Shown here piece after piece: positions 32,171 to 43,414 of a stretch of 64,000 bases of DNA; position 1 is the stretch's first letter; every line of letters starts with the position of its first letter. The stretch spans positions 496,001-560,000 of the forward strand of contig JAFKEQ010000001.1 in the NCBI GenBank assembly GCA_017308575.1, in the 5' to 3' direction. Source of the stretch: Afipia sp. (GTDB taxonomy: Bacteria > Pseudomonadota > Alphaproteobacteria > Rhizobiales > Xanthobacteraceae). The notes beneath the pieces are model-generated. The model saw only the letters and a program-made list of their open reading frames with translations. It made no database searches and was not told the origin of the DNA. Position numbers and translations under genes: made by a program.

Positions 32171-33514
32171 TCAGTTCGCGGCCTTGTTGGAAGCCTTGTC
32201 CGTCGGAGCAGGCGCCGACGTGGTCTGCTTGACGCCATGGAGAAGGTCGGTCGCCATCTTCAGCGCCTTGTCGTCCTTGGCATCCGGCGGCACGTAGGAC
32301 TGCGAGCCGGTTTCTTCCTGCCCTTCAGCCTTCAGGTGGCCGCGCAGCGAAGCCTCGCCCTTGGTATCGGTCTTGGCCTTCAGATCGTCGGGCACGTCCT
32401 GCTGGACTTCGATGTCCGGAATGATGCCCTTGGCCTGGATCGACTTGCCCGATGGCGTGAAGTAGCGCGCGGTGGTCAGACGCAGCGCGCCGTTGCCGGA
32501 GCCAAGCGGGATGATGGTCTGCACCGAGCCCTTGCCGAACGAGCGGGTGCCGATCAGCGTGGCGCGCTTGTGATCCTGCAGCGCGCCGGCGACGATTTCC
32601 GATGCCGATGCCGAACCGCCATTGATCAGCACCATCACCGGCTTGCCCTTGGCGAGGTCGCCGGGCTTGGCGGTGCGGCGCTGAGTTTCCTCGGCATTGC
32701 GGCCGCGGGTCGAGACGATCTCGCCGCGATCGAGGAATGCATCGGAGACCGACACCGCTTCCTCGAGCAGGCCGCCCGGATTGTTGCGGAGGTCGATGAT
32801 GTAACCCTTGATCTTGTCCGCACCGATCTGGCTGGTGAGATTGGTCATCTCGCGCTTCAGGCCTTCGGTGGTCTGCTCGTTGAAGGTGGTGATGCGGATG
32901 TAGGCGATGTCGTCGCTCTCGACACGCGCACGCACAGAACGGACGCGGATGTTGTCGCGCGTCAGCGTGACTTCGAGCGGCTTGTCCTGGCCCTTGCGGA
33001 TGATCTTCAGCCGGATCTTGGTGTTGACCGGGCCGCGCATCTTCTCAACCGCCTGGTTGAGGGTGAGGCCCTGCACCGGTTCGTCATCGAGATTGGAAAT
33101 GATGTCGTTGGCCATGATGCCGGCCTTCGATGCCGGCGTGTCGTCGATCGGCGACACGACCTTGATCAGGCCGTCTTCCATCGTGACCTCGATGCCGAGT
33201 CCGCCGAATTCGCCGCGGGTCTGCACCTGCATGTCCTTGAAGCTTTTCGCATCCATGTAGCTGGAATGCGGATCGAGGCCGGTGAGCATGCCGCTGATGG
33301 CGGTCTCGACCAGCTTGCTGTCGTCGGGCTTCTCGACATAGTCGCTGCGCACGCGCTCGAATACGTCGCCGAACAGATTGAGCTGGCGATAGGTGTCGGA
33401 CGAAGCGGCCCGCGCCGTCGAGCCGACCAATGTCGCGCGCGGCTGGGTGAGGAAAAGCGTCGCTGCCGCACCGGCCGCGGCGCTGAGGAGAACCAGGGAA
33501 GTCTTGCGCATCAT
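32171..33514 (-). CDS. ctpA: C-terminal processing peptidase, S41 family
   Basis: 447 residues. Signal peptide or anchor (SLVLLSAAAGAAATLFL), PDZ domain near residues 90-175 (GGLGIEVTMEDGLIKVVSPIDDTPA), and a serine/lysine dyad: Ser in GGSASASEIVAGAL near 313 and Lys in RSFGKGSVQTI near 337. These periplasmic proteases trim envelope proteins including cell-wall hydrolases. The start overlaps the envC stop by four bases (ATGA at 33511-33514), so both are coupled. Confidence 0.93.
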   Translation of the reverse strand: MMRKTSLVLLSAAAGAAATLFLTQPRATLVGSTARAASSDTYRQLNLFGDVFERVRSDYVEKPDDSKLVETAISGMLTGLDPHSSYMDAKSFKDMQVQTRGEFGGLGIEVTMEDGLIKVVSPIDDTPASKAGIMANDIISNLDDEPVQGLTLNQAVEKMRGPVNTKIRLKIIRKGQDKPLEVTLTRDNIRVRSVRARVESDDIAYIRITTFNEQTTEGLKREMTNLTSQIGADKIKGYIIDLRNNPGGLLEEAVSVSDAFLDRGEIVSTRGRNAEETQRRTAKPGDLAKGKPVMVLINGGSASASEIVAGALQDHKRATLIGTRSFGKGSVQTIIPLGSGNGALRLTTARYFTPSGKSIQAKGIIPDIEVQQDVPDDLKAKTDTKGEASLRGHLKAEGQEETGSQSYVPPDAKDDKALKMATDLLHGVKQTTSAPAPTDKASNKAAN

Positions 33515-34911
33515 CCGCGAACCTTTTGGCCTTCACTTGCGGTCCACCATGGACCAGAATCGATGGGAGTGCCGTCCTTACGGAACTCGATATAGAGCAC
33601 AGGCTGGCTGGACGGTGCCGCCAGAATTGACGCGACCTGAGACGTGGTCCCCATGGTCGCGACTGGCTCTCCCGTGAGAACAAACTGCCCGATCGTGACC
33701 GAAATACGTTCCATCCCGGCGATCAGAACATGATACCCGCCGCCCGCGTTGAGGATCAAGAGTTGTCCGTAGCTGCGGAAGGGGCCTGAGTAAACAACCC
33801 AGCCATCACAAGGTGTTGTGACCTGCGCCCCGGGCCGTGTGGCGATGGAAATGCCCTTTTCCTGGCCACCGACGCCGTCGGAACTGCCAAATCCGCGAAT
33901 TCGGGAGCCGTTAACCGGTAAAGGAAGTAGTCCTTTGGCCGATGCGAAGGCGATGGCCGGGCTCAACCGGCCCGGATTCTTCAATGCGCCGAGGTCGGGC
34001 TTGCCATTCAGGGCGGTCGGGGTGCCCTTCAACTCGGCCGCCGCGGCTGCCTTGGCGGCTGCCTTCACGTCCTGCTCCATTTTGGCGATCAGGTCCTGAA
34101 GGGTCTCGGTCTGTTTGGACAGGGCGATGGCGCGCTGGCGCTCGGCCTCCATGTTTTTCTCGGTGTCGGCCTGCTGTTTCTGACGCTCCTGCACCAGCGC
34201 GGCGAGGCGCGTGCTGTCGTCCTTCAGCTTGTCGCGATCGGCCGCCAGCCGGTCGCGCTCCTCTGCGATGTTCTTGCGCAGGGTGACGAGTTCTCCGAGA
34301 TCGCTGGCGAGCTTGGCGGCGCGTGCGCGCATTTCCGGCACCACGGAGCCGAGCAGCATCGCGGTGCGCAGCGACTGCAGGGCATCTTCGGGCCGCACGA
34401 ACAGCGCGGGCGGCGCGCGGCGTCCGGCACGCTGCAGAGCCGCAAGCACTTCGGAAATCTCGTCGCGGCGTGTTTCCAGCGAGGCGCGAATCTGCAGTTC
34501 GCGCGCATCGAGCGGCCGCAGCCGGCCTTCGGTATCGGCGATCTTGGTTTCGACATCGCGCACCTGCGCGGCGATGCCGATCAATTGCTGATTGAGCTTG
34601 GTGCGATCCTGACCGATGGCCGCGATCTCGGCCTTCAGTTTCTGTTCAAGCTCGGAAGCCTTCTTCTGTTGCTCGCGCGCGGCTTCAAGTTCCTGCGTGC
34701 GCTGCTTGATGGCTTCAGGATCGGGCGCGGCGACCTGCTTCGGCGCGCCCTGCGCACGAGCCGGATACGCACCTGCCACGCTATGCAGCGATGCCAGCGC
34801 AAGCGACAGCGGCAACACCGCGCCGCGCATCAGGCGGCGATGTTTTGGCGAGCTTGCGAGGACAGGCGCGTCGATCACGTGGATCCGGTCTTTAGAGAGA
34901 AGCATGGTCAT
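33511..34911 (-). CDS. EnvC-like murein hydrolase activator, degenerate LytM domain
   Basis: 466 residues. After a signal-like segment, a long coiled coil spans about residues 60-280 (QELEAAREQQKKASELEQKLKAEIAAIGQDR), then a LytM/M23 domain spans about 345-460. The domain retains GYHVLIAGM but has YIEFRKDG where an active M23 peptidase has HxH, so a zinc-binding His is replaced. Such degenerate LytM proteins activate amidases at the septum rather than cutting wall themselves. It is cotranscribed with ctpA. Confidence 0.88.
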   Translation of the reverse strand: MTMLLSKDRIHVIDAPVLASSPKHRRLMRGAVLPLSLALASLHSVAGAYPARAQGAPKQVAAPDPEAIKQRTQELEAAREQQKKASELEQKLKAEIAAIGQDRTKLNQQLIGIAAQVRDVETKIADTEGRLRPLDARELQIRASLETRRDEISEVLAALQRAGRRAPPALFVRPEDALQSLRTAMLLGSVVPEMRARAAKLASDLGELVTLRKNIAEERDRLAADRDKLKDDSTRLAALVQERQKQQADTEKNMEAERQRAIALSKQTETLQDLIAKMEQDVKAAAKAAAAAELKGTPTALNGKPDLGALKNPGRLSPAIAFASAKGLLPLPVNGSRIRGFGSSDGVGGQEKGISIATRPGAQVTTPCDGWVVYSGPFRSYGQLLILNAGGGYHVLIAGMERISVTIGQFVLTGEPVATMGTTSQVASILAAPSSQPVLYIEFRKDGTPIDSGPWWTASEGQKVRG

Positions 34912-34934
34912 GATCTTAGCAAACGGATCATGCT

Positions 34935-35417
34935 TTACGCGCGATGGTACGGATGGCCGGAGAGTATCGTTGCGGCCCGATAAATCTGTTCCAGCAACAT
35001 GACCCGCACCATCTGATGCGGCCAGGTGGCTTTGCCAAACGCGACGCCAAGTTTTACCCTACGCCTCAAATCAGGCGAAAGTCCGTCCGCGCCTCCGATC
35101 AGAAACACCGCGTTTGGAACCGATTCGTCCCGCCAGCGGCCAAGATGCCGCGCAAAGGCCGGGCTGTCGATGGTTTCGCCGCGCTCGTCGAGCGCGATGA
35201 TGGCCGATTTGTCAGGAATGAGGGCGGAGATCGCCGCCGCTTCCTCCGCGATGCGCGCGGCGGCGTCGCGCGCGCGGCTTTCCGGAATTTCATGAATCTC
35301 GAGGCCGCGGAATCCGAGCTTGCGGCCGATGTCGTCGAACCGTTCGCGATAGCGTTCGGCCAGCTCCCGCTCCGGGCCCTGTTTCAGGCGGCCGATGGCA
35401 ACAATGAGGATTCGCAT
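34935..35417 (-). CDS. rlmH: 23S rRNA (pseudouridine1915-N3)-methyltransferase
   Basis: 160 residues from ATG 35417 (MRILIVAIGRLK). SPOUT methyltransferase with the SAM-knot region FLIGGADGLSPDLRRR and the characteristic C-terminus QIYRAATILSGHPYHR. It modifies helix 69 of 23S rRNA in assembled 70S ribosomes. Its neighbour rsfS also acts on ribosomes. Confidence 0.96.
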   Translation of the reverse strand: MRILIVAIGRLKQGPERELAERYRERFDDIGRKLGFRGLEIHEIPESRARDAAARIAEEAAAISALIPDKSAIIALDERGETIDSPAFARHLGRWRDESVPNAVFLIGGADGLSPDLRRRVKLGVAFGKATWPHQMVRVMLLEQIYRAATILSGHPYHRA

Positions 35418-35470
35418 GGCGCGCAGGCTAACATGTGCGCACACACTTCAACACCTCAGGCCAGACGCTT

Positions 35471-35908
35471 TCAGCGTCCCTTGGCAGCCGGTTTGTCCGA
35501 GGCCCACATCTTTTCAAGATTGTAGAACTCGCGGACTTCCGGCCTGAACACATGAACGATCACATCGCCGGAATCGATCAGCACCCAATCGCAATTGGCC
35601 AGACCCTCGATATGAGGAGCCGGTGCTCCGTTTTCCTTGAGGCCCTTGGCGACATTCTCCGCGATCGCGCCGACATGGCGGTTCACGCGCCCGGTCGTGA
35701 CGATCATGTAGTCGGTGATGGAGGATTTGCCGCGAAGGTCGATGGTGACCGTGTCTTCCGCCTTCATGTCGTCGAGGCGGGAGAGGATCAGGTTCAGGGT
35801 CTCGTCGGCGTCAGGTCTCGCCTTCAGGGCGGGAGCGAGGTCGGCGGGAGCGGCCATGGCCGCGATGGATTTGACCGAAGCGGATTTTGCCGAGGCGGTC
35901 TTGGACAA
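35471..35908 (-). CDS. rsfS: Ribosomal silencing factor RsfS
   Basis: 145 residues. An Ala/Lys-rich N-terminal extension of about 35 residues precedes the RsfS domain (DDMKAEDTVTIDLRGKSSITDYMIVTTGR, DWVLIDSGDVIVHVFRPEVREFYNLEKMW). It binds L14 and blocks subunit joining in starvation. The rlmH-rsfS-nadD-proA-proB-obgE order is standard for this group. Confidence 0.95.
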   Translation of the reverse strand: MSKTASAKSASVKSIAAMAAPADLAPALKARPDADETLNLILSRLDDMKAEDTVTIDLRGKSSITDYMIVTTGRVNRHVGAIAENVAKGLKENGAPAPHIEGLANCDWVLIDSGDVIVHVFRPEVREFYNLEKMWASDKPAAKGR

Positions 35909-36054
35909 TACAGATGTGGTCAGGGACCATTCCTTTCACTGTATCGCGAGCGTCGAATCCTGACGCCCGCAGTTATAATAGACATGTGGGGTTAATGGTT
36001 TCAATCGTCCAGCAACGCCCGCGCGAATTTGCGTGATGCTGTGGCCGGACAACC

Positions 36055-36708
36055 TCATCGCGCACCGGTGCCCTTCCAGCTTCCGTCCGGGTTCCGTAGT
36101 CCCGTGGACGACAGGTTCGATTTCAGGCCGGTCAGGAACGTCCAGGCAGGCGCGCGGCGGCTCGCGAGCGACCCGGCGTTCCGTTCATCTATGCGGTAGG
36201 GCATCAGCGTCTGCGCGGCGGTGGAGGCGAGGGCGCGGAAACTGTCGGGCGGTCGGTCGACCACGGCGATCGGAACCATGCTGGCGATATTCTGCCAGCG
36301 TTCCCAGCGGCTGAACTGCGCGAGATTATCTGCGCCCATGATCCAGACAAAGCGCGCACCGGGACACCGGCGCCGCAAGTAGGAAATCGTATCCGCAGTG
36401 TAGCGGGTGCCAATGACGGTTTCGAGACAACTGATGTCGATGCGCGGATGATGCGCGATCTTCTTCGCGGCGCTCACGCGCTCGCGAAGCGTATGCAGCG
36501 TGCCGTTGTCCTTGAGCGGATTGCCCGGCGACACCAGCCACCAGATCCGGTCGAGCCGCAGCCGCTTCATGGCGAACAGGCTGATGGCGCGATGCGCCTC
36601 ATGCGGCGGGTTGAACGATCCGCCGAGCAGGCCGATGCGCATGCCATCGCTGTACGGCGGAATGCCGTGGGACATGCGGGCCGGATCGGGCGCGGGCGCG
36701 CATTTCAC
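36055..36708 (-). CDS. nadD: Nicotinate-nucleotide adenylyltransferase
   Basis: 217 residues with GTG start at 36708. [17 protein letters not shown] is the nucleotidyltransferase signature, [13 protein letters not shown] the middle motif, and LSSTGLRNP the C-terminal SSTxxR motif. It makes deamido-NAD. The GTG overlaps the proA stop as GTGA (36705-36708), which favours this start; ATGs at 36675 and 36642 are alternatives, the last giving the minimal form [10 protein letters not shown]. Confidence 0.92.
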   Translation of the reverse strand: MKCAPAPDPARMSHGIPPYSDGMRIGLLGGSFNPPHEAHRAISLFAMKRLRLDRIWWLVSPGNPLKDNGTLHTLRERVSAAKKIAHHPRIDISCLETVIGTRYTADTISYLRRRCPGARFVWIMGADNLAQFSRWERWQNIASMVPIAVVDRPPDSFRALASTAAQTLMPYRIDERNAGSLASRRAPAWTFLTGLKSNLSSTGLRNPDGSWKGTGAR

Positions 36709-37997
36709 GGACGTGTCTGTCCCGTGCCGTGGACACGATATTTGAAACTGGTCAGTTGCTCGGCGCCGACCGGACCCCGCGCATGAAACTTGCCAGTGGC
36801 AATGCCGATCTCAGCGCCGAAGCCGAATTCGCCGCCGTCGGCGAATTGCGTTGAGGCGTTATGCAGCACGATGGCGGAATCCACCTCGTTGAGGAATTTT
36901 TCGGCCACCTTCGCGTCCTCGGTGACGATGGCGTCGGTGTGGTGCGAGCTGTAGCGCGCGATATGGGCGAGCGCGTCATCGAGGCTATCGACGACCTTGG
37001 CCGAGATGATCGCGTCTTCGTATTCAGTGGACCAGTCGTCTTCCGAAACAGGTTTCACGCGCGCATCGGCCCTGCGGATGTCGTCACCGCCGCGCACTTC
37101 GCAGCCGGCGTCGAGCAGCATGGTCACCAGCGGCTTGAGTTGCGTGTCGGCGGCAGCCTTGTCGATCAGCAGTGTTTCAACCGCGCCGCAGACGCCGGGA
37201 CGGCGCATCTTGGCGTTGAGCACGACGGTTTTCGCCATATCGAGCTTCGCTGCCTTGTCGACGTAGATGTGGTTGACGCCGTCGAGATGCGCGAACACCG
37301 GTACGCGCGCTTCGTCCTGCACGCGCGCGACAAGGCTCTTGCCGCCGCGCGGCACGATGATGTCGATGGCGCCGTTCAATCCGCCCAGCATGAGGCCGAC
37401 CGCCGCGCGGTCACGCGTCGGCACCAGCGAAATGGATTCCTCGGGAAGACCCGCCTTGCGCAGGCCCTCCACCAGACACTGATGGATTGCGCGGCAGGAG
37501 CGGAAGCTGTCCGAGCCGCCGCGCAGGATCACCGCATTGCCAGCCTTCAGGCAGAGTGCGCCCGCGTCCGCCGCGACATTCGGACGGCTCTCGAAGATCA
37601 CGCCGACCACGCCGAGCGGAACGCGCACGCGCTCGATGGTCATGCCGTTGGGGCGCGTCCAGCTTTCGGTGACCTTGCCGACAGGATCGGGGATCGCGCG
37701 CACCACATCGATGCCATCGGCCATGGATTTGATGCGCGCATCGTTCAGTGCGAGGCGATCGACAAAGGCGGCGCTCGATCCGTTGGCCTTCGCCTCAGCC
37801 ACGTCCTCGGCATTGGCGGCGAGGATCGCAGCCGCGTTGGCGCGGATCGCCTCGGCCATCGCGCTCAGCGCGGCGTCTTTCTGCGCCGCTGGTGCAAGCG
37901 CCAGCACCCGCGCGGCGCGGCGCGCGCCTGCGCCCAGATCGGTCATGAGGGCGGTCAGGTCGGAAGCGCTGTCGAGAGCTTTGAGCGATACGGACAT
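36705..37997 (-). CDS. proA: Gamma-glutamyl phosphate reductase
   Basis: 430 residues from ATG 37997 ([14 protein letters not shown]). Aldehyde-dehydrogenase fold with [15 protein letters not shown] near residue 112, VPRGGKSLV near 220, and the catalytic Cys in [15 protein letters not shown] near 280. It is the second step of proline synthesis, acting after ProB encoded upstream. Confidence 0.95.
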   Translation of the reverse strand: MSVSLKALDSASDLTALMTDLGAGARRAARVLALAPAAQKDAALSAMAEAIRANAAAILAANAEDVAEAKANGSSAAFVDRLALNDARIKSMADGIDVVRAIPDPVGKVTESWTRPNGMTIERVRVPLGVVGVIFESRPNVAADAGALCLKAGNAVILRGGSDSFRSCRAIHQCLVEGLRKAGLPEESISLVPTRDRAAVGLMLGGLNGAIDIIVPRGGKSLVARVQDEARVPVFAHLDGVNHIYVDKAAKLDMAKTVVLNAKMRRPGVCGAVETLLIDKAAADTQLKPLVTMLLDAGCEVRGGDDIRRADARVKPVSEDDWSTEYEDAIISAKVVDSLDDALAHIARYSSHHTDAIVTEDAKVAEKFLNEVDSAIVLHNASTQFADGGEFGFGAEIGIATGKFHARGPVGAEQLTSFKYRVHGTGQTRP

Positions 37998-38139
37998 GAG
38001 GTCTATCTGGGGTCGGATTTCTCTAAGACCATGCTGTAGCACAGAGATTTCTCTTCCGCGAGGCGCGGGGAACATGGCAGACCGGCGGCGTCGCCGATCG
38101 GCATAGGCCATTGGCCGAGCCCGGATATTGCCGGGCCGG

Positions 38140-39285
38140 CTACTTGGCGCTGTCGGTGCCGCGCGGGCCGCCGACCACGAGATCGTCGCGGTGGATCATC
38201 TCCGCCCGGCCGCTGATGCCAAGAATCTGCGCCGCGTCCGAGGAGGAGCGGCCTTTGATCTTTTCGGCGTTTTCCGCGTCATAGGCCACGAGGCCGCGCC
38301 CGATTTCGTGGGTGTCCGGACCGCGCACCACCACGGCGTCGCCGCGCGCGAATTGCCCGTCCACCCGGATCACGCCGGCCGGCAGCAGGCTCTTGCCCGC
38401 ACGCAGCGCCGCCACCGCGCCCGCGTCGATGGTGAGCGTGCCCTTCGGCTCCAGCGATCCGGCGATCCAGCGCTTGCGCGCGGTGACCGGATTGGCGGGG
38501 GTGAGGAACCATGTGCAGGGTCCGCCGTCGGCGATGGCCTGCAGCGGATGTTCGATCTTGCCCGAGGCGATCAGCATGTGCGTGCCCGCGCTGGTCGCGA
38601 TCTTGGCGGCCTCGATCTTGGTGCGCATGCCGCCGCGCGAAAGTTCGGACTCCGCCGCGCCCGCCATCGCCTCGATGTCGGCGGTGACGGATTCGACCAC
38701 CGGGATAAGTTTTGCGTTGGGATTGGCGGAGGGCGGCGCGGTGTAAAGGCCGTCGATGTCCGAGAGCAGGATCAGAAGATCTGCGCTGGTCATGGTGGCG
38801 ACGCGCGCGGCGAGGCGGTCGTTGTCGCCATAGCGGATTTCATTCGTGGCGACGGTGTCGTTCTCGTTGATCACCGGCACCGCGCGCCATTCGAGCAGCT
38901 TGGAAATGGTCGAGCGCGCGTTGAGATAACGCCGCCGCTCCTCGGTATCCTGCAGCGTCACCAGAATCTGCCCCGCGCCGATGCCGTGGGCGCCGAGCAC
39001 TTCCGACCATGTGCGCGCCAGCGCGATCTGACCGACCGCAGCTGCGGCCTGGCTTTCTTCAAGCTTCAGCGCACCGCTCGGCAGTTTGAGGCGGCTGCGG
39101 CCGAGCGCGATCGAACCGGAGGACACCACGAGCACGTCCTTGCCGTCCTTGTGAAGCTTGGCGATGTCGGCGGCGAGCGCGGCAAGCCATGCGGAGCGGA
39201 CTTCGCCGGCGGCGGAATCGATCAGCAGCGACGATCCGACCTTGACGACGATGCGGCGGAAATTTTTCAGTTCGGGATGCGACAT
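38140..39285 (-). CDS. proB: Glutamate 5-kinase
   Basis: 381 residues from ATG 39285. Amino-acid-kinase domain ([50 protein letters not shown]) followed by a C-terminal PUA domain from about residue 290. It is the first and usually proline-inhibited step of proline synthesis. The start codon lies inside a three-copy 14-base tandem repeat. Confidence 0.95.
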   Translation of the reverse strand: MSHPELKNFRRIVVKVGSSLLIDSAAGEVRSAWLAALAADIAKLHKDGKDVLVVSSGSIALGRSRLKLPSGALKLEESQAAAAVGQIALARTWSEVLGAHGIGAGQILVTLQDTEERRRYLNARSTISKLLEWRAVPVINENDTVATNEIRYGDNDRLAARVATMTSADLLILLSDIDGLYTAPPSANPNAKLIPVVESVTADIEAMAGAAESELSRGGMRTKIEAAKIATSAGTHMLIASGKIEHPLQAIADGGPCTWFLTPANPVTARKRWIAGSLEPKGTLTIDAGAVAALRAGKSLLPAGVIRVDGQFARGDAVVVRGPDTHEIGRGLVAYDAENAEKIKGRSSSDAAQILGISGRAEMIHRDDLVVGGPRGTDSAK

Positions 39286-39322
39286 GGGAAACACGACATG
39301 GGAAACACGACATGGGAAACAA
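39281..39322. repeat. Three-copy 14-base tandem repeat covering the proB start
   Basis: gacatgggaaacac repeats at 39281, 39295 and 39309, the last copy ending in aa. Each copy carries an ATG on the minus strand, and because 14 is not a multiple of three, the three ATGs lie in three different frames. Only the copy nearest the gene (ATG 39285) and the ATG at 39294 frame are in the proB frame. Confidence 0.85.
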
Positions 39323-39351
39323 AAGTTTGGCAGGAAAAATGTGAAGCGGCG

Positions 39352-40464
<1,113 letters not shown>

Positions 40465-40674
40465 TCATGAGCCCTGTCGCGCTTGGGATATATGCGCCAT
40501 GGGCTCGCGAGCGGCAACCCATCGACCGCAAATTAGGTCGAAAAGGCCGCATTTACAGCGGTTGCGGTAAACGCGCCGGACTCCTAAACAGGCGGTCTTG
40601 GCAGCGCCGGATTAGCTCCCGCAGCCGCATTTTGGACCCATTCACGTCCGGCCAAGCCTTATGTCCTACGTCCC

Positions 40675-41595
40675 ATGACCCTGTTGGCGAAAATCTCGGC
40701 CGATACCGGCAACCGCTCGGCCACGCTCGCGGGCATCGCGCTGATGCTGCTGGCGGTCTGGATGTTCTCGTTCGGCGATGCGCTGGGCAAATATATCGTC
40801 GCCACCTATTCGGTCGGGCAGTTGCTGCTGCTGCGCGCGGCTTTCAGCCTGATCCTGCTGTCCCCGGCGATCTGGCGTCAGCGCGCCGCGTTGCGGGTCA
40901 TCCAGCGGCCTGGCCTGCAGGTGATCCGCGTTGTGCTGTCGACCATCGAGGTGGCCGCGTTCTTCGCCGCTTCGGTCTATCTGCCGCTGGCGGACGTCAT
41001 CACTTACTATCTCGCCGCGCCGATCTTTGTCACGGCGGCCTCCGCGATCTTCCTCGGCGAGCATGTCGGCTGGCGGCGCTGGAGCGCCATCGTGGTCGGC
41101 TTCGTTGGGGTAATGATCGCGCTGCGCCCGACCACGCAGGCGGTGAGCTGGCCGGCCCTGATCGCGCTGACCGGCAGCGCTTCGTTCGCAGCATTGATGA
41201 TCATCACAAGATCGCTGCGCGGCACGCCCGACATCGTGCTGACATCGGCGCAGTTCTGCGGAACGCTGGTTTTCGGCCTTGTGGTCGCGCCGTTCGGCTG
41301 GATCACGCCGGACTGGAGCGATCTCGGCCTGTTCGCGGTGGCGGGCTGCATCTCGATCGGCGCGGGCCTCTGCGTCAATCGCTCGCTCAAGCTCGCGCCG
41401 GCCAGCGTGGTGACGCCCTATCAGTACACCATGATCATCTGGGCGGTGATCTTCGGCTATGCCGTGTTCGGCGATGTCCCGTCACTGCCGATGATCGTCG
41501 GCGCGGTGATCATCATTCTGGCCGGGCTCTACATCTTCCTACGCGAGCGAAATCTCGCGCGGAACGAGCCGGTGGTGGTGCCGCCGCCGGGCTGA
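40675..41595 (+). CDS. DMT-family transporter (EamA), copy 1
   Basis: 306 residues with about ten hydrophobic segments arranged as two EamA repeats. Landmarks are LADVITYYLAAPIFVTAASAIFLGEHVGWRRW and the matching second-half segment ASVVTPYQYTMIIWAVIFGYAVFGD. It is clearly paralogous to the next gene. The substrate is unknown; family members export amino acids and metabolites. The ATG is preceded by a weak ribosome site. Confidence 0.9.
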   Translation: MTLLAKISADTGNRSATLAGIALMLLAVWMFSFGDALGKYIVATYSVGQLLLLRAAFSLILLSPAIWRQRAALRVIQRPGLQVIRVVLSTIEVAAFFAASVYLPLADVITYYLAAPIFVTAASAIFLGEHVGWRRWSAIVVGFVGVMIALRPTTQAVSWPALIALTGSASFAALMIITRSLRGTPDIVLTSAQFCGTLVFGLVVAPFGWITPDWSDLGLFAVAGCISIGAGLCVNRSLKLAPASVVTPYQYTMIIWAVIFGYAVFGDVPSLPMIVGAVIIILAGLYIFLRERNLARNEPVVVPPPG

Positions 41596-41755
41596 GACGT
41601 CGGGCCGAGCGTCAAGCATGGCCCCGCGAAACCGCCTGCATTTCTGGCGGTTGTGCGACGGAGAGTTGCTTTCTAATCAGGATCGATTGCGTTGCGCGCT
41701 GTGATTCCATGCGCTGGTCGTCTGCGTTTCAATCAATCCTTTGCCCGCTGTGCCG

Positions 41756-42682
41756 ATGAATCCCCCGTTCAAGTTGCTGCGCCGCACGAAGCCATTGTCG
41801 TCCACGCTGTCGGGCATCCTGTTCATGCTGGCGGCGATGACGATCTTTTCGCTGGTCAATGTCTTCAGCAAGATGATGGTCGCGTCCTATCCGCCGGCGC
41901 AGCTTTTCTTCATTCGCGGCTTCGGCGCCATCGCGTCGTTGATGCCGTTTCTGGCGCGGGACAATTTCGCGGCCGTGCGCAACGTGCCACGGCCGGGATT
42001 GCAGGTGCTGCGCATGATGCTGTCGGTCTCCGACGGCATGCTGTTCTTCACCGCGATCAAATACATTCCGCTGGCGGATGCGACGACCTGCTATCTCGCC
42101 GCGCCGATTTTCGTCACGGCGTTCTCCGCGATCTTTCTGCGCGAGCATGTCGGCTGGCGGCGCTGGAGCGCCGTCGCGGCGGGCTTTGCCGGCGTTCTGA
42201 TTGCGCTGCGGCCGAGCGGAGCCGCGATTTCCTGGCCGGCCTTGATCGCGCTGGCCGGATGCCTGTGTCAGTCGATGTTCATGGTGGTGACGCGGTTCGT
42301 GCGCGGCACTTCGAGCATCTTTCTCGCGACCGCGCAGGTCGTTGGATCGTTCATGTTCGGCGGCCTCGTGTCGGCTTTCATCTTCGTGCAGCCGACATGG
42401 ATTCTCGTGGTCGCCCTGCTTATCAGCGGCGTGGTCAATGTCGCCGCCGTGCTCTGCCTCAACCGGGCACTGTTTCTCGCACCCGCCAGCGTCGTCGCGC
42501 CGTTCCAGTACACCATGATCGTCTGGGCGATCGTGCTGGGGTTTCTGGCGTTTGGCGATGTGCCGTCGCTGAACACCATGCTTGGCGCGGGCATCGTGGC
42601 CTGCGCGGGTATGTACATTTTTATCCGGGAGCAGCGGGTGATGCATCGCGAGCCAGAGCCCAATCCGCCGACGGTGGTGTAG
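41756..42682 (+). CDS. DMT-family transporter (EamA), copy 2
   Basis: About 308 residues from ATG 41756 (MNPPFKLLRR). The motif LADATTCYLAAPIFVTAFSAIFLREHVGWRRW and the C-terminal ASVVAPFQYTMIVWAIVLGFLAFGD closely follow copy 1, so the pair arose by tandem duplication. A TTG 15 bases upstream is a less likely start. The substrate is unknown. Confidence 0.9.
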   Translation: MNPPFKLLRRTKPLSSTLSGILFMLAAMTIFSLVNVFSKMMVASYPPAQLFFIRGFGAIASLMPFLARDNFAAVRNVPRPGLQVLRMMLSVSDGMLFFTAIKYIPLADATTCYLAAPIFVTAFSAIFLREHVGWRRWSAVAAGFAGVLIALRPSGAAISWPALIALAGCLCQSMFMVVTRFVRGTSSIFLATAQVVGSFMFGGLVSAFIFVQPTWILVVALLISGVVNVAAVLCLNRALFLAPASVVAPFQYTMIVWAIVLGFLAFGDVPSLNTMLGAGIVACAGMYIFIREQRVMHREPEPNPPTVV

Positions 42683-42712
42683 GGCCTCAGCAATAGGTTG
42701 GTTTTCGGTGAG

Positions 42713-42818
42713 CCGTCACCCTGAGGTGCCGTAGCGAAGCGGAGGCCTCGAAGGGCGACGGCGTTTCTTATGATGTCATCCTTCGAGGCGCGCAAGAGCG
42801 CGCACCTCAGGATGACGG
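42713..42818. repeat. Dispersed inverted repeat, 'GTCACCCTGAGGTG' type, copy 2
   Basis: The outer arms ccgtcaccctgaggtg and cacctcaggatgacgg pair with one mismatch; the inner cctcgaagg and ccttcgagg also pair. It lies between the convergent DMT and GNAT genes and overlaps neither coding end in sense orientation. Same family as 29519-29607. Confidence 0.8.
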
Positions 42819-42826
42819 GTCGACTC

Positions 42827-43414
42827 TCAACGCCGCGTCGAATTGTGCCAGCTCTTGATCGACGACCAGACGCCGCGTTCCAGCTTGAAGCGGTCCACCG
42901 GCGTGGACGATCCGAGCGCGAGAAAGCGATGCAGTTCGACGCCGGTCCACTGGAAGCCGCACTTCTCCAGCACGTGGCGCGAGGCCGGATTCAGCACCCG
43001 CGCGCCCGCATACAGCTTGTCGATGGCGAATTCCTCGAACGCATAGTCGATCACGGCCCGCGCGGCTTCCGTCGCGTAGCCCTTGCCCCAATGTTCGACG
43101 CCGAAGCAGTAACCGAGTTCGGGTTCGTTCTCGTTGTCCCAGCTCACGCCGGCCAGGCCGACGATCATCCCCTCGTGTTCGACAACGAAGACGGTATCGA
43201 TGGTGCCCGCGACGGTGCTCACGAAACTGACGGCATCGTCCTGCGTATAGGGATGCGGCACGCGGCGCAGATTGATGGACACGCGCTTGTCGCCAACGAC
43301 ATGCGCAATGGCTTTTACGTCCGCGAGCGTCGGCTGACGCAAAATCAGCCGATCGGTCTCGAGGACGACGGCTCTTGATTCCTTCAGGAAGGGCGTGGGC
43401 GTTTGCTGCAACAT
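42827..43414 (-). CDS. GNAT-family N-acetyltransferase (RimJ/RimL-like)
   Basis: 195 residues. ETDRLILRQPTLADVKAIA is the usual N-terminus of this branch; the acetyl-CoA region is near residues 105-150 (LGYCFGVEHWGKGYATEAARAVIDYAFEEF) and RVLNPASRHVLEKCGFQW closes the fold. The substrate could be a protein N-terminus or a small molecule. It lies just downstream of rpmA on the same strand. Confidence 0.88.
   Translation of the reverse strand: MLQQTPTPFLKESRAVVLETDRLILRQPTLADVKAIAHVVGDKRVSINLRRVPHPYTQDDAVSFVSTVAGTIDTVFVVEHEGMIVGLAGVSWDNENEPELGYCFGVEHWGKGYATEAARAVIDYAFEEFAIDKLYAGARVLNPASRHVLEKCGFQWTGVELHRFLALGSSTPVDRFKLERGVWSSIKSWHNSTRR

Noticed and set aside
40467..41759. 430-codon plus-strand frame overlapping the first DMT gene
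   Set aside because: Same-strand shadow in another frame; the DMT frame has clear membrane segments and EamA motifs.
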